Assembly: GCA_037157565.1 (NCBI GenBank)
Contig: JAZHRO010000063.1
Coordinates: forward strand, 13,188,001-13,252,000
Origin: Thalassia testudinum
Taxonomy: Eukaryota; Streptophyta; Magnoliopsida; Alismatales; Hydrocharitaceae
DNA length: 64,000 nucleotides
Reading direction: 5' to 3'
Position numbers and translations under genes: made by a program. Shown here in pieces: positions 42,701 through 55,483 of this stretch (its first letter is position 1; each line of letters opens with the position of its first letter). The notes under the pieces were generated by a model. It did no database searches and was not told the origin of the DNA. It saw only the letters and a program-made list of their open reading frames with translations.

Positions 42701-45487
42701 TTGTTGTCCTCCAGCAACATCGCAGAGCCATCGGATGGACTCTCGATGATTTGACTGGAATAAGTCCCTCTTATTGTACTCATCATACTATTCAGAAGAG
42801 GGCACACGACCTTCTCGTGAAATGCAGAGACACTTAAACCCCAATCTGCAGGAGGTCATGAAAAAGGAGATCATCAAGTGGTTAGATGCCGGGATCATCT
42901 ACCCGATCTCCGATAGTCGTTGGGTGAGCCCAATTCAGGTCGTGCCCAAGAAGGCAGGACTCACCACTATAACGACTGAGACCGGAGAAATCATTCCTAC
43001 CCGATTAGCCAACTCGTGGAGAGTCTGTATAGATTACCGCCGACTCAAATCCTCCACGAAGAAGGATCATTTCCCACTACCCTTCATCGATCAAATTCTC
43101 GAAAAACTAGCGGGAAATAGGTTCTTCTGCTTTCTTGACGGGTACTCCGGTTATAACCAGGTGGCAATCCATCCTGAGGACCAAGAAAAGACCACGTTCA
43201 CCTGCCCCTTCGGAACATACGCTTTCCGAAGGATGCCTTTCGATCTTTGCAATGCACCCGCTACTTTTCAGCGATGCATGCTTGCCATATTCTCAGATAT
43301 GGTAGGTGATTATCTGGAAGTCTTCATGGATGACTTTTTAGTTTTCGGAGCATCATTCGACGATTGCCTCCAACACTTGGTCCAGATACTCAAGCGGTGC
43401 ATCGATGTGAATTTGGTTCTTTCCTGGGAAAAGAGCCATTTCATGGTGCCTGAGGGAATTGTCCTGGGACACTCAATTTCGGAGAAAGGTATCCAAGTGG
43501 ATCGAGCTAAAGTTAATATGATTTCTCACCTTCCTATGCCTAGCTCGATCAGGGACATCCGATCCTTTTTAGGGCATGTCGATTTTTATCGACGATTCAT
43601 CCCTGATTTTTCAAAAATCGCACGTCCCCTGACCACTCTTCTCTCCAAGGATGTTCCCTTCGAAATTTCCAAGGAATGCACTCAAGCATTTGAAATCCTG
43701 CGTGACCGAGTCACCCAAGCCCCGATCCTACAGTCCCCTGATTGGTCTCAACCCTTTGAGATCATGTGTGATGCATCCGATTTCGCTGTAGGAGTGATTT
43801 TGGGACAGAAAAATGACAAGAAACCTGTGGTCATTTACTACGCCAGCAAAACACTTGATGAGGCTCAGCGTAACTATACGGTTACTGAGAAAGAGCTGCT
43901 AGCTGTAGTATTTGCCCTAGAAAAGTTCAGATCGTACCTTCTGGGTTCCCGTGTCATCATATACTCGGATCACACAGCTGTGAGGCATCTCCTTGCAAAG
44001 AAGGATGCGAAACCTCGATTAATCCGATGGATCTTGCTGTTGCAAGAATTTGACCTTGAGATTCGCGATAAAGCGGGAAAGCAAAATGTGGTAGCTGATC
44101 ACTTGTCCCGTCTTCCTTCTGAAATAATTGACCCTTCCGGACCCATCACTGAGCATTTTCCCGATGAGCACCTACTGACTATTGGTACTAGCCTTCCATG
44201 GTTTGCTAATATAGTAAATTACTTGGCATCTCATCAGACCCCGTCCAATTGGCCGAAGGCCAAGAAAGACAAATTACGCTCCGATGCCAAGTATTACATT
44301 TGGGAAGACCCGTACCTCTTCCGCATAGGTGCCGATCAGATCATCCGGAGATGTGTCCCGGAAGGGGAATTCAACAATATCCTCTCTTTCTGCCATGACC
44401 AGGCATGCGGTGGCCATTTCGCCGGGCATAAAACCGCATCAAAAGTCCTCCAGTGCGGCTTTTACTGGCCCACACTGTTAAAGACGCACACAATCACTGC
44501 AAGGCATGCAGTCGTTGCCAGACTTTAGGCAACATGAGCCATCGCGACATGATGCCTATGCAACCGATTCTAGTATGCGAAATCTTTGATGTTTGGGGGA
44601 TTGATTTTATGGGCCCCTTTCCTGTTTCGGATGGTTTCGAATACATTCTGTTGGCTGTGGACTACGTGTCCAAATGGATCGAAGCCATACCGACCCGAAC
44701 CTGTGATCACAAAATCGTTCTCAAATTCATTCGTCAACACATTTTCTCAAGGTTCGGGATTCCTCGTGCAATAATCTCTGATGGGGGGACCCATTTCACA
44801 AATGCTCAGTTTAGGTCACTGATGACCAAATACGGGGTGTCTCACCGAATCTCTACTCCTTACCACCCCCAAACTAATGGTCTAGCTGAGCTATCTAATC
44901 GGGAGATCAAGAAAATCCTGCAAGTCACTGTTCGACCTGACAGGAAGGACTGGTCGTCCCGACTTCCGGAAGCATTGTGGGCCTATAGGACCGCCCACAA
45001 AACCCAATTGGGCATGTCTCCCTTTAGACTGGTGTACGGAAAGGCATGCCACCTTCCCGTCGAACTGGAGCATAAAGCCTATTGGGCAGTACGGAACTGT
45101 AATCTAGATCTTTCCAAGGCTGGGACCCACAGAAAACTCCAAATCAGCGAGATCGATGAATTACGCCTAGACGCGTACGAGAACTCGCAAATCTACAAGG
45201 AGCGGGTTAAAGCCTTCCACGACAAACACATCTCGAGAAAGATCTTTCATCCTGGTCAAAAGGTCCTACTCTTTGATACCCGACTCAAACTCTTCCCAGG
45301 AAAACTGAGATCTAAGTGGGTCGGACCATATTTGGTCCGACAGGTTTTTGGAAATGGAGTAATCGAAATCAGTTCACTCAGCCACGATTCTGAACCTTTC
45401 ATCGTGAACGGTCAGAGACTCAAGCCGTTCATTGATGTAACCTCTACTGATTTGGCTGAGGCATCTTATATCCTCCTTTCCCCTTGA
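39790..45487 (+). pseudogene. A2 gag-protease-RT-RNase H-integrase polyprotein, broken
   Basis: Same start and domains as A1, plus those A1 lacks. Gag capsid 40130-40630; protease LLDLGASINLIP near 42028; RT 42900-43620 with FMDD at 43323-43334; RNase H 43765-44110 (DASDFAVGVILGQ, TDHTAVRHLLAKKD-like); integrase 44380-45100 with HHCC (CHDQACGGHF ... CKACSRC) and the DDE residues in [16 protein letters not shown] and [15 protein letters not shown] (KWVGPYLV) near 45318; no chromodomain. Defects versus A1: CAG-to-TAG at 41140-41142 and 41794-41796, and a one-base deletion near 42786. A further one-base deletion near 44482 shifts the integrase frame; this part is absent from A1, so it is judged from the domain reading. 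RT also has Asp for Gly in the RMPFDLCN motif. Few lesions, so inactivation is fairly recent. Confidence 0.92.
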
Positions 45488-45729
45488 GCTTATCGCGCCC
45501 AGCCGATGGCGTAAAACTCAACGCTTAACGGGAGGCAGCCCATCATTCTCTTTGAAAACCTGAAACTTGTTCTGACACCTTTTTGCACTCGAAGTTCACC
45601 CTTGTAGACAGCCGACCCCAACTCAGATGCTTGCATCTGGGATTTGAAATCGTCCGCAAAAATTCAACCCAACCCATCCACTCATCCAAATTTCTGTCTT
45701 AAGGAATGAACTAAGACCCCCTAGGTTAC

Positions 45730-45767
45730 AATGAGGACATTGCAAATCTTAGGCATGGGAGGGTATG
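45730..45767 (+). promoter_or_regulatory. A2 internal polypurine-like motif
   Basis: AATGAGGACATTGC followed by CTTAGGCATGGGAGGG, 243 bases after the pol stop and about 1.3 kb before the terminal tract. Confidence 0.55.
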
Positions 45768-46452
45768 AAAGTGCAAAACTTGTAAGAAAAGGTTTCAAAC
45801 AAAAAATTCACATATGCCAAAAACACCATAAAAATTAAAAAAAAAAAATTTCGAAAAAAGAATAAGAGGAAAAGAGGAGAAGGAAATTTTGTCAAAGAGA
45901 AAAGAAACAAAATGAAAAAGGAGCACAAAATTATGAAAAAAGGTGATAGTCATTAGTAAGGAACTAAGGAATTAACCTAAGTTCTAGACCTCATTCAAGA
46001 AAATAACTGAAAAGTGCACAATGAGATTAGTAAGAATGCAAACCTTAGGCATTCTTGAATAGACACTTAGTACCCATTAAGATCTGGACACTCCTCAAGA
46101 GGTTGAGGAAAATGAAAAGCTGAAGTATTAGGTCTAAGGCTTAGGGAGTATTCGGCCTCGTTAACTAATTTTTGGTTTACGGGACTCAGTAACCTAAGCA
46201 CCCTAACCTCACACACAGCCTGGTTCAGTAAGCGTAAAAATCAGAATCACGCAGAAGCATCGCAAAATTCTGAAAAGAACACCTAGAATAGGAGCGGCCG
46301 ATCAACACAAGTTGATTTGGACGAGTTCCCAGCGCGGAGAGGCGGGAAATCCCCTCGAAGATGCGTAACAAAATATCATCTCCTCGGTGCTTGTCTCTTA
46401 GGATATTTACATATCCTACTGGGGGCATGTAAGCACTCTACTGGTTCAGACT

Positions 46453-46583
46453 CCATGGATGGCATTATCTCGAAGTGTCAATTGCCAGGGTCTGGATTCG
46501 GCCACGGAACACCATGGATGGGATTATCTCGAAATCTCAATAGCCAGGGTTCCGGGGGTTGCCATGGGTGGTGCTATCTCGAA
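46453..46583 (+). repeat. Triple repeat in A2 3' spacer
   Basis: CCATGG-GATGG boxes at 46453, 46512 and 46562, each followed by ATTATCTCGAA or CTATCTCGAA and a GCCAGG word. Confidence 0.75.
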
Positions 46584-47023
46584 GCATCGATCGCCAGGAA
46601 CCCTTGAGGATTCATGATGGGAGCAAGGAATCTGATACAGACCGTGTTGAAAAGCCAATCCTAGGCTAGAACTAAAAAGAAAAAGAGAGAGAAAAACTCT
46701 CCAAACAGAAAAACTTTCTATCTCTCTCTTACAAAAACGCACTGCGAACTGAGCCAGGGCTAAAATCATTTCAAGCACGGGTGCTTTAACCACAAAGTCC
46801 AATAAACCTTAGGTTAGTTCTTGTGGACCTTAAAAACCTTTGCTAAAGACTGAGGCTAAAGCTAGATAGATTTGGATCTTGATTGGTACTAGAGTACCTT
46901 TTAGGCCTATGGTCAGCATTCTAACCTAATCTATGCTCAAATAAAAAAGGCACTTATCTAAAACTATTAAAAACTTCATGGTCTAGAACAAGGGTTGAAA
47001 CCTTAAGTTTTTGCTAAGGGACT

Positions 47024-47046
47024 AGCAAAAGCTAGGCATGGGGGTA
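47024..47046 (+). promoter_or_regulatory. A2 terminal polypurine-tract-like site
   Basis: AGCAAAAGCTAGGCATGGGGGTA up to the 3' LTR start. Confidence 0.75.
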
Positions 47047-49774
47047 TGATGAGAACCTCATCATGAGCCATAACTAGCTCATTTTGACCCAATACAAAGG
47101 ATAAAAGCTCCTACATAACTCAAGGAAAGGCTTAACTCAGAGAATTCTGAGTTTAAGGAGAAAACAAGTCATAAGGGGTAAAAATGCAATTTTACCAGTA
47201 TAATCTGCATACAGGGTAATTCAGGGCCCAAACACAGGTCAAAGCAACTTAATAAGAATAAAAGTGGGATGAAATGATCTAGCAAGGGCTATAGCAATTC
47301 CAAGAAACTAAATGATAATCTGTAACCCTAAAACAACCCACTTCAATTCATGAGGTTCGAGGCAAAGTAAAAATAGAATAAACCCTCTAAAATTCATAGA
47401 AAAATAATCTCTAGGGTTTAGAACCTTCAATTTGGCCTTCAGAACCCATTTTGGCCTACATTGAGAACCATGCCCAATTAATAACTTAATTTGGGTTTTC
47501 GCATAAATTGACCGGTCAAACAAGGTTTAATATAGAAATGAAATTCACCATCAGATTCCTTAGGTCTTAATCAGCCATGTATAAAAACTTGAGCCTAAGA
47601 AGAAACCTCCTTGACCAACTTTACACTTTGGTCCTCATATATTTACTCTTTGGCCCTCAACTTTTGAACCCTCGCTTTTTGGCCCCTAACTCTCCTTCGT
47701 TCTTTGCGATCAGGTCCCCCCTGCAAAAACTGCCAGCACCATGCTCCGGCGACCTTGCGCAGAGCATGGCGCCGCGCAGGGTGAGGGGGGGAACCTGGCA
47801 AGTAAACCGGGGGTGCCCTGCGTCGTCAACCGTCGCAGGGACACCCCCTGGTCGTTGTAACCCACCATACCGGCCGTGCGAATGCACGGACGGTATGGGT
47901 CTCCATCTCCGGCGTCCTCCGGCGAGGGAGACACGTCGTCTCCCTCCTCCTTCCTCCCTGTTTTGATCCCTATAAATACCCCCTGTTGCTCCACCGACCG
48001 GGGCAGCTTGGATCTGACGGAGAAAACCCCCAACTTTCCTCTCTTCTCTCTTCGGCAGACGCTCACCAGCTCCGGCGGTTCCTCCCCCTCCTCTTCTTCG
48101 CTCTGCCGCAATACCAGCAGCAGAGACTTCCTCCCCTGCTCTTCCCGCGCCACGCCGCACCCAGCTGGCGCCTCTCCGGCTCTCTGCTCGCCGCCGCTCC
48201 TTTCCCTGAGCATCTTCTTCTCCGGCGACAGTCAATACGACCGTCGCCCTGCTGCTCCCCCTTCGTCCCTGCAAGTAAGCTAGAACTACTCCCCTTCTTC
48301 TCCTCTTTCTTTCCCCGCTTTCAATTTGTTCAGTTAAGCCCTCGACCGACCCTGACCATCGTCACCCCCTTCGTCTCCGGCCACCCTCCGGCGAGATGCT
48401 CCCATCGCTCCACAGCCTCACACACCTTGCCGACCCTCACCGAACCTCCGCCTCATCACACTGAGCACCCCCCACCCCTCCACTGCCACTCCACACCTCC
48501 GTAACGCTCCCCCGAACAAACCCATTCCTCCGGTTGCAGTCCAACCTAGGGCTGCCGCCAGACACCACCTTGCGGCTTGCCGCGCAGCTCCACACCTTCG
48601 CCGTGGTTTGATCAGGCCGAGAGGCCATATTCGTGTCCAACAGGTTTTGAGGTTCGACCGCCATTAACGCACATTGAAGCAGCTTCTCCCGCGCTTCAGG
48701 CTTGAGGACTCCAGGTCTCCAGCTGCTGCGGATTACAGGGAGTCTTGCGAAGGCAGCCAGCCAGCAACCGACGCAAATCGAAGCCGCAGCTGCAGAAGCC
48801 AGGCCGCGGTCTCCCAGCAGGCGCACGCGAGGAGAGGCCTCTGTTTAGTCCCACATTGGTAAGCCTCACAGCCTTTTCACCGTTTAAATTGATTTTGTGC
48901 ATTAGCCTTACTGCCTCAGCACACGTGGTGAGGTCCCCTTCACCCGCCCGGTTACCCGGTCTCGTCCGCGCTCATGCCCCGTGGACCTGACCCGACCCGA
49001 CTTAAGACTGACCTGCACTCCTCGCCCACCACGCACATCGGTGGGCCTGGACCCGGACCTGACCCGTACCCGACTACCCGGCAGCTCTGGGAGAGCTTTC
49101 CCAAGAGTGGTATCAGAGAGAGAGAGACGCGGGGGGAGAGGGTAGAGTAGGTTTTGTCATCTGACGTAAGCTCTGAAGTGTGCAGGCACAAGGAAGAAGA
49201 AGGACCGCGGAAGAAGAAGGAAGCGAAGGGAGACACTGTAGCAACAGGCAGTTTAAGTCATCTGATTTGGAAATCAGACGACGTCCTGAAGGGAAAAGAA
49301 GAAAGAAGGAGGGGCGACGTCCTGACTGAGAAGAAAAATAAAGAAGAAAGAAGAAGATCTGAAGAACAACAGAAGAAGGCGAGGCAGAGGAGAACACAAA
49401 AGAACAAGGGAAGAACTGAAAGAAGAAAAACAAAGAAGAAAGAAGAAGATCTGAAGAAAGACAGAAGAAAAAGGAAGAGCAGGAACAGCTGGAAGAAGAA
49501 GAAGAGCATCACCACTGCAGAAGAAGAACATCACCTCTGCAGACAAAGAAGAAGAAGATCTGAGACGAGGAGAAATAAGGAGAAAAGAAGACAACAAATT
49601 CTTTCTCTCTCTTTGTTTATTTTTGTAAAAGAAACATGTATATCTCTAGAATACAACTTGCTCCCTGAGTTCGACCTCGGGAACTCTTTTCCGAGTAAAA
49701 AAAAATTTTATATTTGAAATGATGGCAACAACTGGCTATACTACAACGCTATAACCCTGCTGTCGGAGCCACCA
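47047..49774 (+). repeat. A2 3' LTR (2728 bp)
   Basis: TGATGAG...GCCACCA. TATA at 47970-47978, USE-like module 48848-48891, T-run 49152-49155, hairpin 49257-49282. Differs from the 5' LTR by scattered transitions and a 22-base deletion near 48605. Confidence 0.95.
48848..48891 (+). promoter_or_regulatory. USE + 25 nt + TATA-like module in A2 3' LTR
   Basis: GTCCCACATTG (48848-48858), 25 bases, TTAAATTG (48884-48891). One transition from the 5' LTR copy, in the CpG. Confidence 0.5.
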
Positions 49775-50657
49775 TTAGGTTAGGGTTTAAATGGATGGGC
49801 ATGAAGGTGAACTTGAGTTTGAGCTTAGCTAAGCTAGCTAAGCTAGCTTAACTAATGCTTCAGTAGAAGAAGAGGTTGGAAGGCTTAGTGTTTAGGGAGG
49901 AGGAGTTGAGGGAGTAGCCTTGAACTACCCTGAAACTTATGGGAGCTATCATTTGCTACAAAAGTCCTTGTAGGAGATCATCTACTCTACTTTAGCTAGC
50001 AAGTTCTTTGCTAGCTACTAAATTGTGTAGGTTAAGCTGGTATCAACTATTCTTTAGCGAGGGGAAGCTGGTTGTGGACTTCTCTGCTGACCTAGCTTAG
50101 CTAGCTAAAAACTAGTAGCTAGGCTAAGCTGATTGGAGCTCTTGTGAGCTAAGAGGACCTAGGTGGAGCTGGACTAAGTTGATCTGAAGCTGGAATGAAC
50201 TCATGTTGAGCTAGTTAGGGCTCCCAGTGAACTGTTTGGAGCTATGATGAGCTAAACTCAGCCAAGTTGAGCCATGTTGAGCTGAGTTGGGTAGGTTTAG
50301 CTAAGTTGAGCTACCTTGAGCTACCATTCAACTAAGATGAGCTGAATGGAGCTGGAAGGAGCTAAACCTAACTAATGTGAGCTGGTATTCAGCTGAGATG
50401 AGCTAGATCCAACTAGGGTTAAGCTGATCTGATCTTCTTCTTCACTTTCTTCATTCTCAAGTGCTAGGTTTTTAACAGTTTGAGCATCTGTTTAACCTTA
50501 ACACTCAAGTAAAGATGTCAAAAAATGCAAAATGAAGTAATGCTTGCCTAACCTAATTTATGCTTATATGCAACCCAAAAACCCATTTGCAGAGTCAAAA
50601 TCCTAAAAGCTAGGTTTGTTCTAGTACATAAGAATGATTATAAACTAGCGCTCATCA
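49775..50657 (-). repeat. B2 3' LTR, part 3
   Basis: Resumes behind A2 with TTAGGTTAGGGTTTAAATGG, contains the AGCT-dense tract (49800-50430) and ends CTCATCA next to the purine motif at 50658. Confidence 0.82.
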
Positions 50658-51375
50658 CACCCCCATGCTTATCTTTTGCTAGTCTCTTAGCAAAACTTTA
50701 ATTTTTACAAAACAGATTTTTGGGCAAGACTATTTTTTTTAACTTTTGAGGAGAAAAAGATTACTGGACGTTGGTTGATCCAAGCATGGGTGGTATGGAA
50801 TTGTTAAAGATGAACATCGGGTTTTGTTTTCAGATCCAAAAATTAGATAAATCGGGATCAATTTGTCCTCCAAAAATTCATAGATTAAGCCTTTGTTAAT
50901 TTAGAGGACTCAAAATTTTTGTATTTAGGATTTTTCTGGCTCTTGAATCTGATTCGCAACTTGCAATAACCTTTAAAATCTTATGTCTGTGCCTGTGAGA
51001 AGCCAACATTTATAAGGGTGTGTTTTTGGTTTAAAACTTTTTTTTTCTCCCCCCTATGATTATTCTTATCTTAGTCTTACAGCAGATGTATCGAGATCAT
51101 CATTCCCATTACCAATTCTTAAGGGAGCTCTAGCACCAGTACTTTGGGATAGCACTGTCCATGACACAACCCCAAAACACATTGCGATGTAAAGGGGCAC
51201 TCGAAGCAAACTCAAGCTCTTGCTCCAACACTACGGGTAGAGCACCATCTAAGACACTTGAGTTGGAAAAATGTGCTTTAATGCTACATCTAAAGATTTG
51301 AAATATAGATATAGAGTAGCGTCGAGATGGTAACATGTTGACATTGTGTCCTCAAAGGCAGCATTTTCCTCCTTA
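50658..51375 (-). other. B2 interior (3' spacer only)
   Basis: Parallels 25186-25920 of B1, including CATTTTCCTC at its right end, where similarity stops at the A-like LTR fragment. Confidence 0.7.
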
Positions 51376-51379
51376 GCGG

Positions 51380-52321
51380 TGGTGTTTAATCGAGTCGAGA
51401 TCAATGTAAAAATAATGTGTTGGAGTACAGTTGAAATCGCTCAAAAACAAATGAATTTTACTACTCAAAGTTTTAAGCCCGAGGTCGAACGTAGGGAGCA
51501 AATTAGGGTCCAAAAATCAAGGACACAACTTTCAGATATAATATGCAATGAAAAATCAAAGTTATAATGCAAGAAATGTAAATAGATCGACAAGATATCA
51601 ATGTATATAGAAGCACAAAAAATATGGACATCTGATGTGAAAGTCAGGCGTCTTAAATGTGAAATTGCTACAGTGTTTCTCTTCTTTTATTTCTGTCTGA
51701 TCTCCTTCTTCTTCTTTCTTTTCTTTCTTTTGTTCTCTTTCTCTGACGACCTTCTTCCTTCTTGGCTTCTTCTTCTTCCTTCTTTGATTTATTCTGTCTT
51801 TGCTCTAGCCCTTGTATTCTTCTTCCTTTTCTTTCTCCTTTCTTCCTATCTCTGACTTCAGCTCCTCTTCAGCCTTGCCTTCTCCTTCCTTAGCTGCTCA
51901 GGCTTCCCTCCTTCCTTAGTTTCTCTAGCTACCGCCCTTTCCTTCCTTGGCTTCCTCTTCTACTTCATCTTTCTTTGGCTTCCTCTTTATCTCCTCACCC
52001 CTACCCTCCCTACGATCTCGCTTCTTCCTTTTTTCTCTTAGGCTCGCTCTCCCAAAGCCTTTTTGGGTTCTCGGGTCAGGTATGCACACCTGGGCATAGG
52101 CCCACTGACGTGCGTGGTGGGTGAGGAGTGCACAGGCTATTCGGGTAGATGGGTCAGAGCTTGGTTCATGGGCAGTGGGGTCACGGACGAGGCGGTGGGC
52201 GAGTAGGACCTCACCCCATGGTCTGGAGGCAATAAGCCCCTGACACTTTTTCACTTTATATCACAGCTTCCTCTCACTATCTTCCGAGGTGGGACTATGT
52301 TGTCCCACCTTACTTCGCAGG
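51380..52321 (-). repeat. Fragment of a diverged family A-like LTR
   Basis: Follows the A1 LTR order from its U5 end: 'gaggtcgaacgtagggagcaa' type wording (51482), a CT-rich stretch (51670-51990), then the conserved block (52070-52220) and USE module, in minus orientation. It is cut by element E at 52322; the start at TGGTG (51380) is approximate. Confidence 0.7.
52252..52295 (-). promoter_or_regulatory. USE + 25 nt + TATA-like module in the old A-like LTR
   Basis: The minus strand reads GTCCCACCTCG (52295-52285), 25 bases, ATAAAGTG (52259-52252). The following GGGGTGAGGTCC wording is kept although the rest of the LTR has diverged. Confidence 0.45.
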
Positions 52322-54130
52322 TGATGAGTCCATTTTAGTGGACTATTGTTACGCTTAAGTTAACCTTATTCTTACATTTTATGTTTGTTAATAACTACAT
52401 TAGGTCATAGAATGATTGCATGCATCTTTACTTAAGTTTACATCTATTCTATTGCATTCTATAACTTACTATGTATATAAATAATTATTTTATATTTCAT
52501 TATTGTAGGAATAACTTATGCTATATTTCAATGTGCCACTCTCTCATGCAGGTTATGCACACAGCGCATCCTATCCATCTCCTCCACTTGATCCACTCCA
52601 TCAAGCTATTTTAAGAGTTAACAAGTAACCAGGAAAATGGGAGAGGAGGAACAATTTTGCAAAGAAACCAGGGTCTTTCGAAAAGAATTCCCCCCCCCCA
52701 CGGGGACCTTTCAACTCTCGCCGGCCTCAACAAATCGGCACCAAACTTTTATAACGGCAGCCAATTTTAGTAAGGGATTTAAAATCCCTTGACTTGCCTC
52801 GGGGAAGAAGAACGGATGGGGAGGAGATAAAAGTCAAATGGGTTAATTAATTTGGCGTGCTCTTGGTGAGGCAGATCATCTGTAATGCACCACTGTGGAC
52901 CCTGCGTGCATCGTGAGAACCTGCACTGTGGCCCTTTCAACCCTCGCCAGCCACGCCAAGCGCACCTCTCCAAGTGTTGAAGTAGTAGAGCAGCCTAGCA
53001 CCAGCCACGCTTGCGCGCAACCGCACCCTTATGCACGCAACCCCTGCCCGCCATGCCAGGTGCGCACACCACATGAAGTAGTGCCTCTATGCCTCTTCAT
53101 CTTCTTCTTCCTCTGCTTCTCTCAAACCTCCTGCAAGACAACCAACAATGCATCACATGCCTCCATCTCCCTTCCACGCACGGCTAGCAGACAACCAACA
53201 GTGCAACCTCCAGCCTGCCTTTCTTCTCTACGCATGGCACACCTCCTTGTGTGACCAGCAGATCGCACGCGCAACGCCTAGCCGTGTATGTGTGCAACAG
53301 TAGCAGTGCGCAACCTCCTACCTACCCTTCTTCTCTATGCACGGCTCACCTCCTCGCGCGACCAGCAAATCCCACACGCGACGCCTAGCTGTGCATGCAT
53401 GCACCAGCAGCAGCCTGTGTCCCCTTCTGCAGGCAGCTCCGCCGGCATCAAGCTCTCTGGCTGACCTCCACCGGCCACCTCCAGCCGTGCCACCACCGCC
53501 GTCGAGACCGTCTCTCTCCCATGCACCACCGTCGGGCTTCAATTGGCTAGCCGCCACACCTCCACATGCACAAAGAAGAGAGAGGAAGTTTCCTCTATTT
53601 TTGGTTACATTAAAAATTACCAAACATGCCATTGCAAAAAACACTATTTCGATATTTGATTGATTAATATATTTGAGTGAAATTGCATGCATGCCCTTAA
53701 GTGTTATATTATTTCTTTCATGCACTTAACTCTTATATGTTGAGTTTGATACATGCATAAAATCTCATCAAGACACTCACATGACCTAAAAGAGAAAGCC
53801 CAATGTCTTAAAATACAATTATGTTACATGCCATTGAAGTTATTTCATGAAAGGAAAATTACATTCATACCCTTGCATTTCTAAACTATTACGTATTCTT
53901 TTTTTTCGCCTTGTTTCGCATCAGATTTGAACACGGATTGCGCACTTGATTGAACAAATACAAAGGAAAAATATTTTGTGAATTTATTGATATGTTCCTC
54001 CCTGTGGATACGACATCCTTTATGTGGTTTAAATTGATATCTATTTTAATCTTTGATTGAGAGATTTACACCACATAAATTACGACATAACATTCTATTG
54101 CTATTTTAATTAAGTGAAACTCTCTCATCA
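52322..54130 (+). repeat. Element E 5' LTR (1809 bp)
   Basis: TGATGAGTCC...CTCATCA. Starts with an inverted repeat AGTCCA/TGGACT (52327-52344). Contains a C-run near 52690 and GC-richer DNA 52880-53560. Frames there are not supported as genes. Confidence 0.92.
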
Positions 54131-54132
54131 AA

Positions 54133-54150
54133 TGGTGCTGTTGTCTGGGA
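54133..54150 (+). promoter_or_regulatory. Element E primer-binding site, decayed tRNA-Asp type
   Basis: TGGTGCTGTTGTCTGGGA: four changes from the A1 PBS, three of them C to T. Confidence 0.75.
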
Positions 54151-55483
54151 GGCAACAGATGCAGTAGATTCACTTTATTATTTCTGAGTATTCTGAGTTG
54201 CACAATTATCTGATCATTCTTTATCTTTTTGTGCAAGGAATCTGACGAGGCGACAGGCACAACAGAGCGGCGACATCAATCTCGAGCTATGCCCACATGA
54301 GGAGAAGATGCAGGTGACCTAGATCCCGCTTCCACAGGGGATTCTCCTTCGTCAAAGATTTTATTTCTATCTTCTCGCCCTTGTAGTAATCGGGGTTGAA
54401 TTTTTGGGGGTCTGTCCCCACATTCTTTAGCTACTAGGGTTAACATTTTTCTGCATGCGTGATTCTAATTTCTGCATGCTTGCCTTTAAAACAAACAAAA
54501 GAAAATATCAAGATACCTGTTTAGGAGTTGCATGCCCTTAGGTGCGCGCATTTAGGGGTGATTGAGCAGCACATTAGATCTCATTGTTGCATTGCAAGCA
54601 TATTGGCACGAAGATTGCTAGAGACAGGTACACCTTTCTAACTTTCGCATCCAGCTCCTGTTCACGCATGTGCATTCAGATTAAAATGCAAGACCACCAA
54701 GTTGATTGAATTTAATAATTTAGTGGTCGCCTAACTAAAAGTGGGATTGATAATCAGATTCGACCTTAAAATCAATTCACATTTGATCTGATTCAAAGGG
54801 ACTTGTCTACATCTTCAAAAAAAAAGTAAAAAAGATTTGCAGTGTGATGCACACTTCGGACACTGAGCACGCACATTAGGCATCACACTAAGGCTTGATC
54901 CCTTAAGGCTATATGCACCGATCTCTTTATTGGTGCAGACCCTCCTATCGTGCTTTGTGGTGGTGGTACTATCTTTTGACCAAGTGTTTTGATACTTCAT
55001 GGAGGGGGACACCCCTTAAAGGAACAAAAGCGTAGTTAAGAGGCACCACATACGCATCACCTCAAAGGAAGGGTTCACCCTACTTGCATCCCTTTGTTCT
55101 TCCTTGGCATAATTTCTCACTTGATCACCTAGGAGTATCATCTAAGCAAAGTATAGGTCCTAGGGCACTCGAAGGTTGAACTAGGCCACGTAATTGCAGT
55201 GAATAACTTGTTTGTCCATCTATATCAACCAATTCTACCTCCGCAACAAAGAAGGTTAAGATTTCAAGTCATCACCTCTCTTATACCACTTACGTGAGAA
55301 CGGAGGGATAAGCCATGAGCTTTCGACCTATTTTTGAAGTGGAGGTTTCACTTAATCAATAAGAACATGAATTGTGATTGATATTGTATGCTTGGTAGAT
55401 GCTCTCTTGAGGGCAGTCTAGTGTTTGATCTTGAGCCTGAGAGAATTCTTAGGAGAGCTCACCTAGGAGAGAAAAGAGAAGGC
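54151..55483 (+). other. Element E 5' leader
   Basis: 1.3 kb between PBS and gag without a supported gene. An A-run lies at 54816-54835. Confidence 0.7.

Larger units (their letters stand above)
45488..47023 (+). other. A2 3' noncoding spacer
   Basis: Counterpart of A1 834-2371. Internal purine motif at 45730-45767, A-rich tract 45800-45950, triple repeat 46453-46583. No env-like frame. Confidence 0.8.
36110..49774 (+). mobile_element. Element A2: complete 13.7 kb Ty3/gypsy (Athila-like) retrotransposon
   Basis: 5' LTR 36110-38856, PBS 38862-38879, gag-pol 39790-45487 (broken), 3' spacer, terminal purine tract, 3' LTR 47047-49774. Target duplication TTAAG (36105-36109) versus TTAGG (49775-49779), one transition apart; B2 LTR sequence resumes in register behind it. 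In the first 500 bases the LTRs differ by roughly one base in 50-60, mostly transitions, so A2 is older than A1. It is the only family A copy here with RNase H and integrase. Confidence 0.95.
32167..51375 (-). mobile_element. Element B2: family B retrotransposon remnant nested in C1 pol, itself heavily interrupted
   Basis: The 3' LTR occupies 32167-32683, 34910-36109 and 49775-50657, split by a solo LTR and by A2. The interior starts at 50658 and is lost at about 51375, where an A-like LTR fragment begins. No pol is left. Flank GTACA (32162-32166) would be one target duplication; the other end is not visible. Confidence 0.75.

Noticed and set aside
45280..45487. Chromodomain at the integrase C-terminus
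   Set aside because: The protein ends about 60 residues after the [12 protein letters not shown] motif, with no aromatic-cage chromodomain pattern.
45488..47046. Envelope-like gene downstream of pol, as in some Athila elements
   Set aside because: No frame above about 100 codons with a signal peptide or membrane segment in the spacers of A1, A2 or E.
47657..48274. 205-codon antisense frame in A2 3' LTR, with relatives at 36773-37336, 13147-13518 and 9071-9604
   Set aside because: GC-rich LTR DNA keeps chance frames open. The copies differ in phase and end, and no domain is recognisable.
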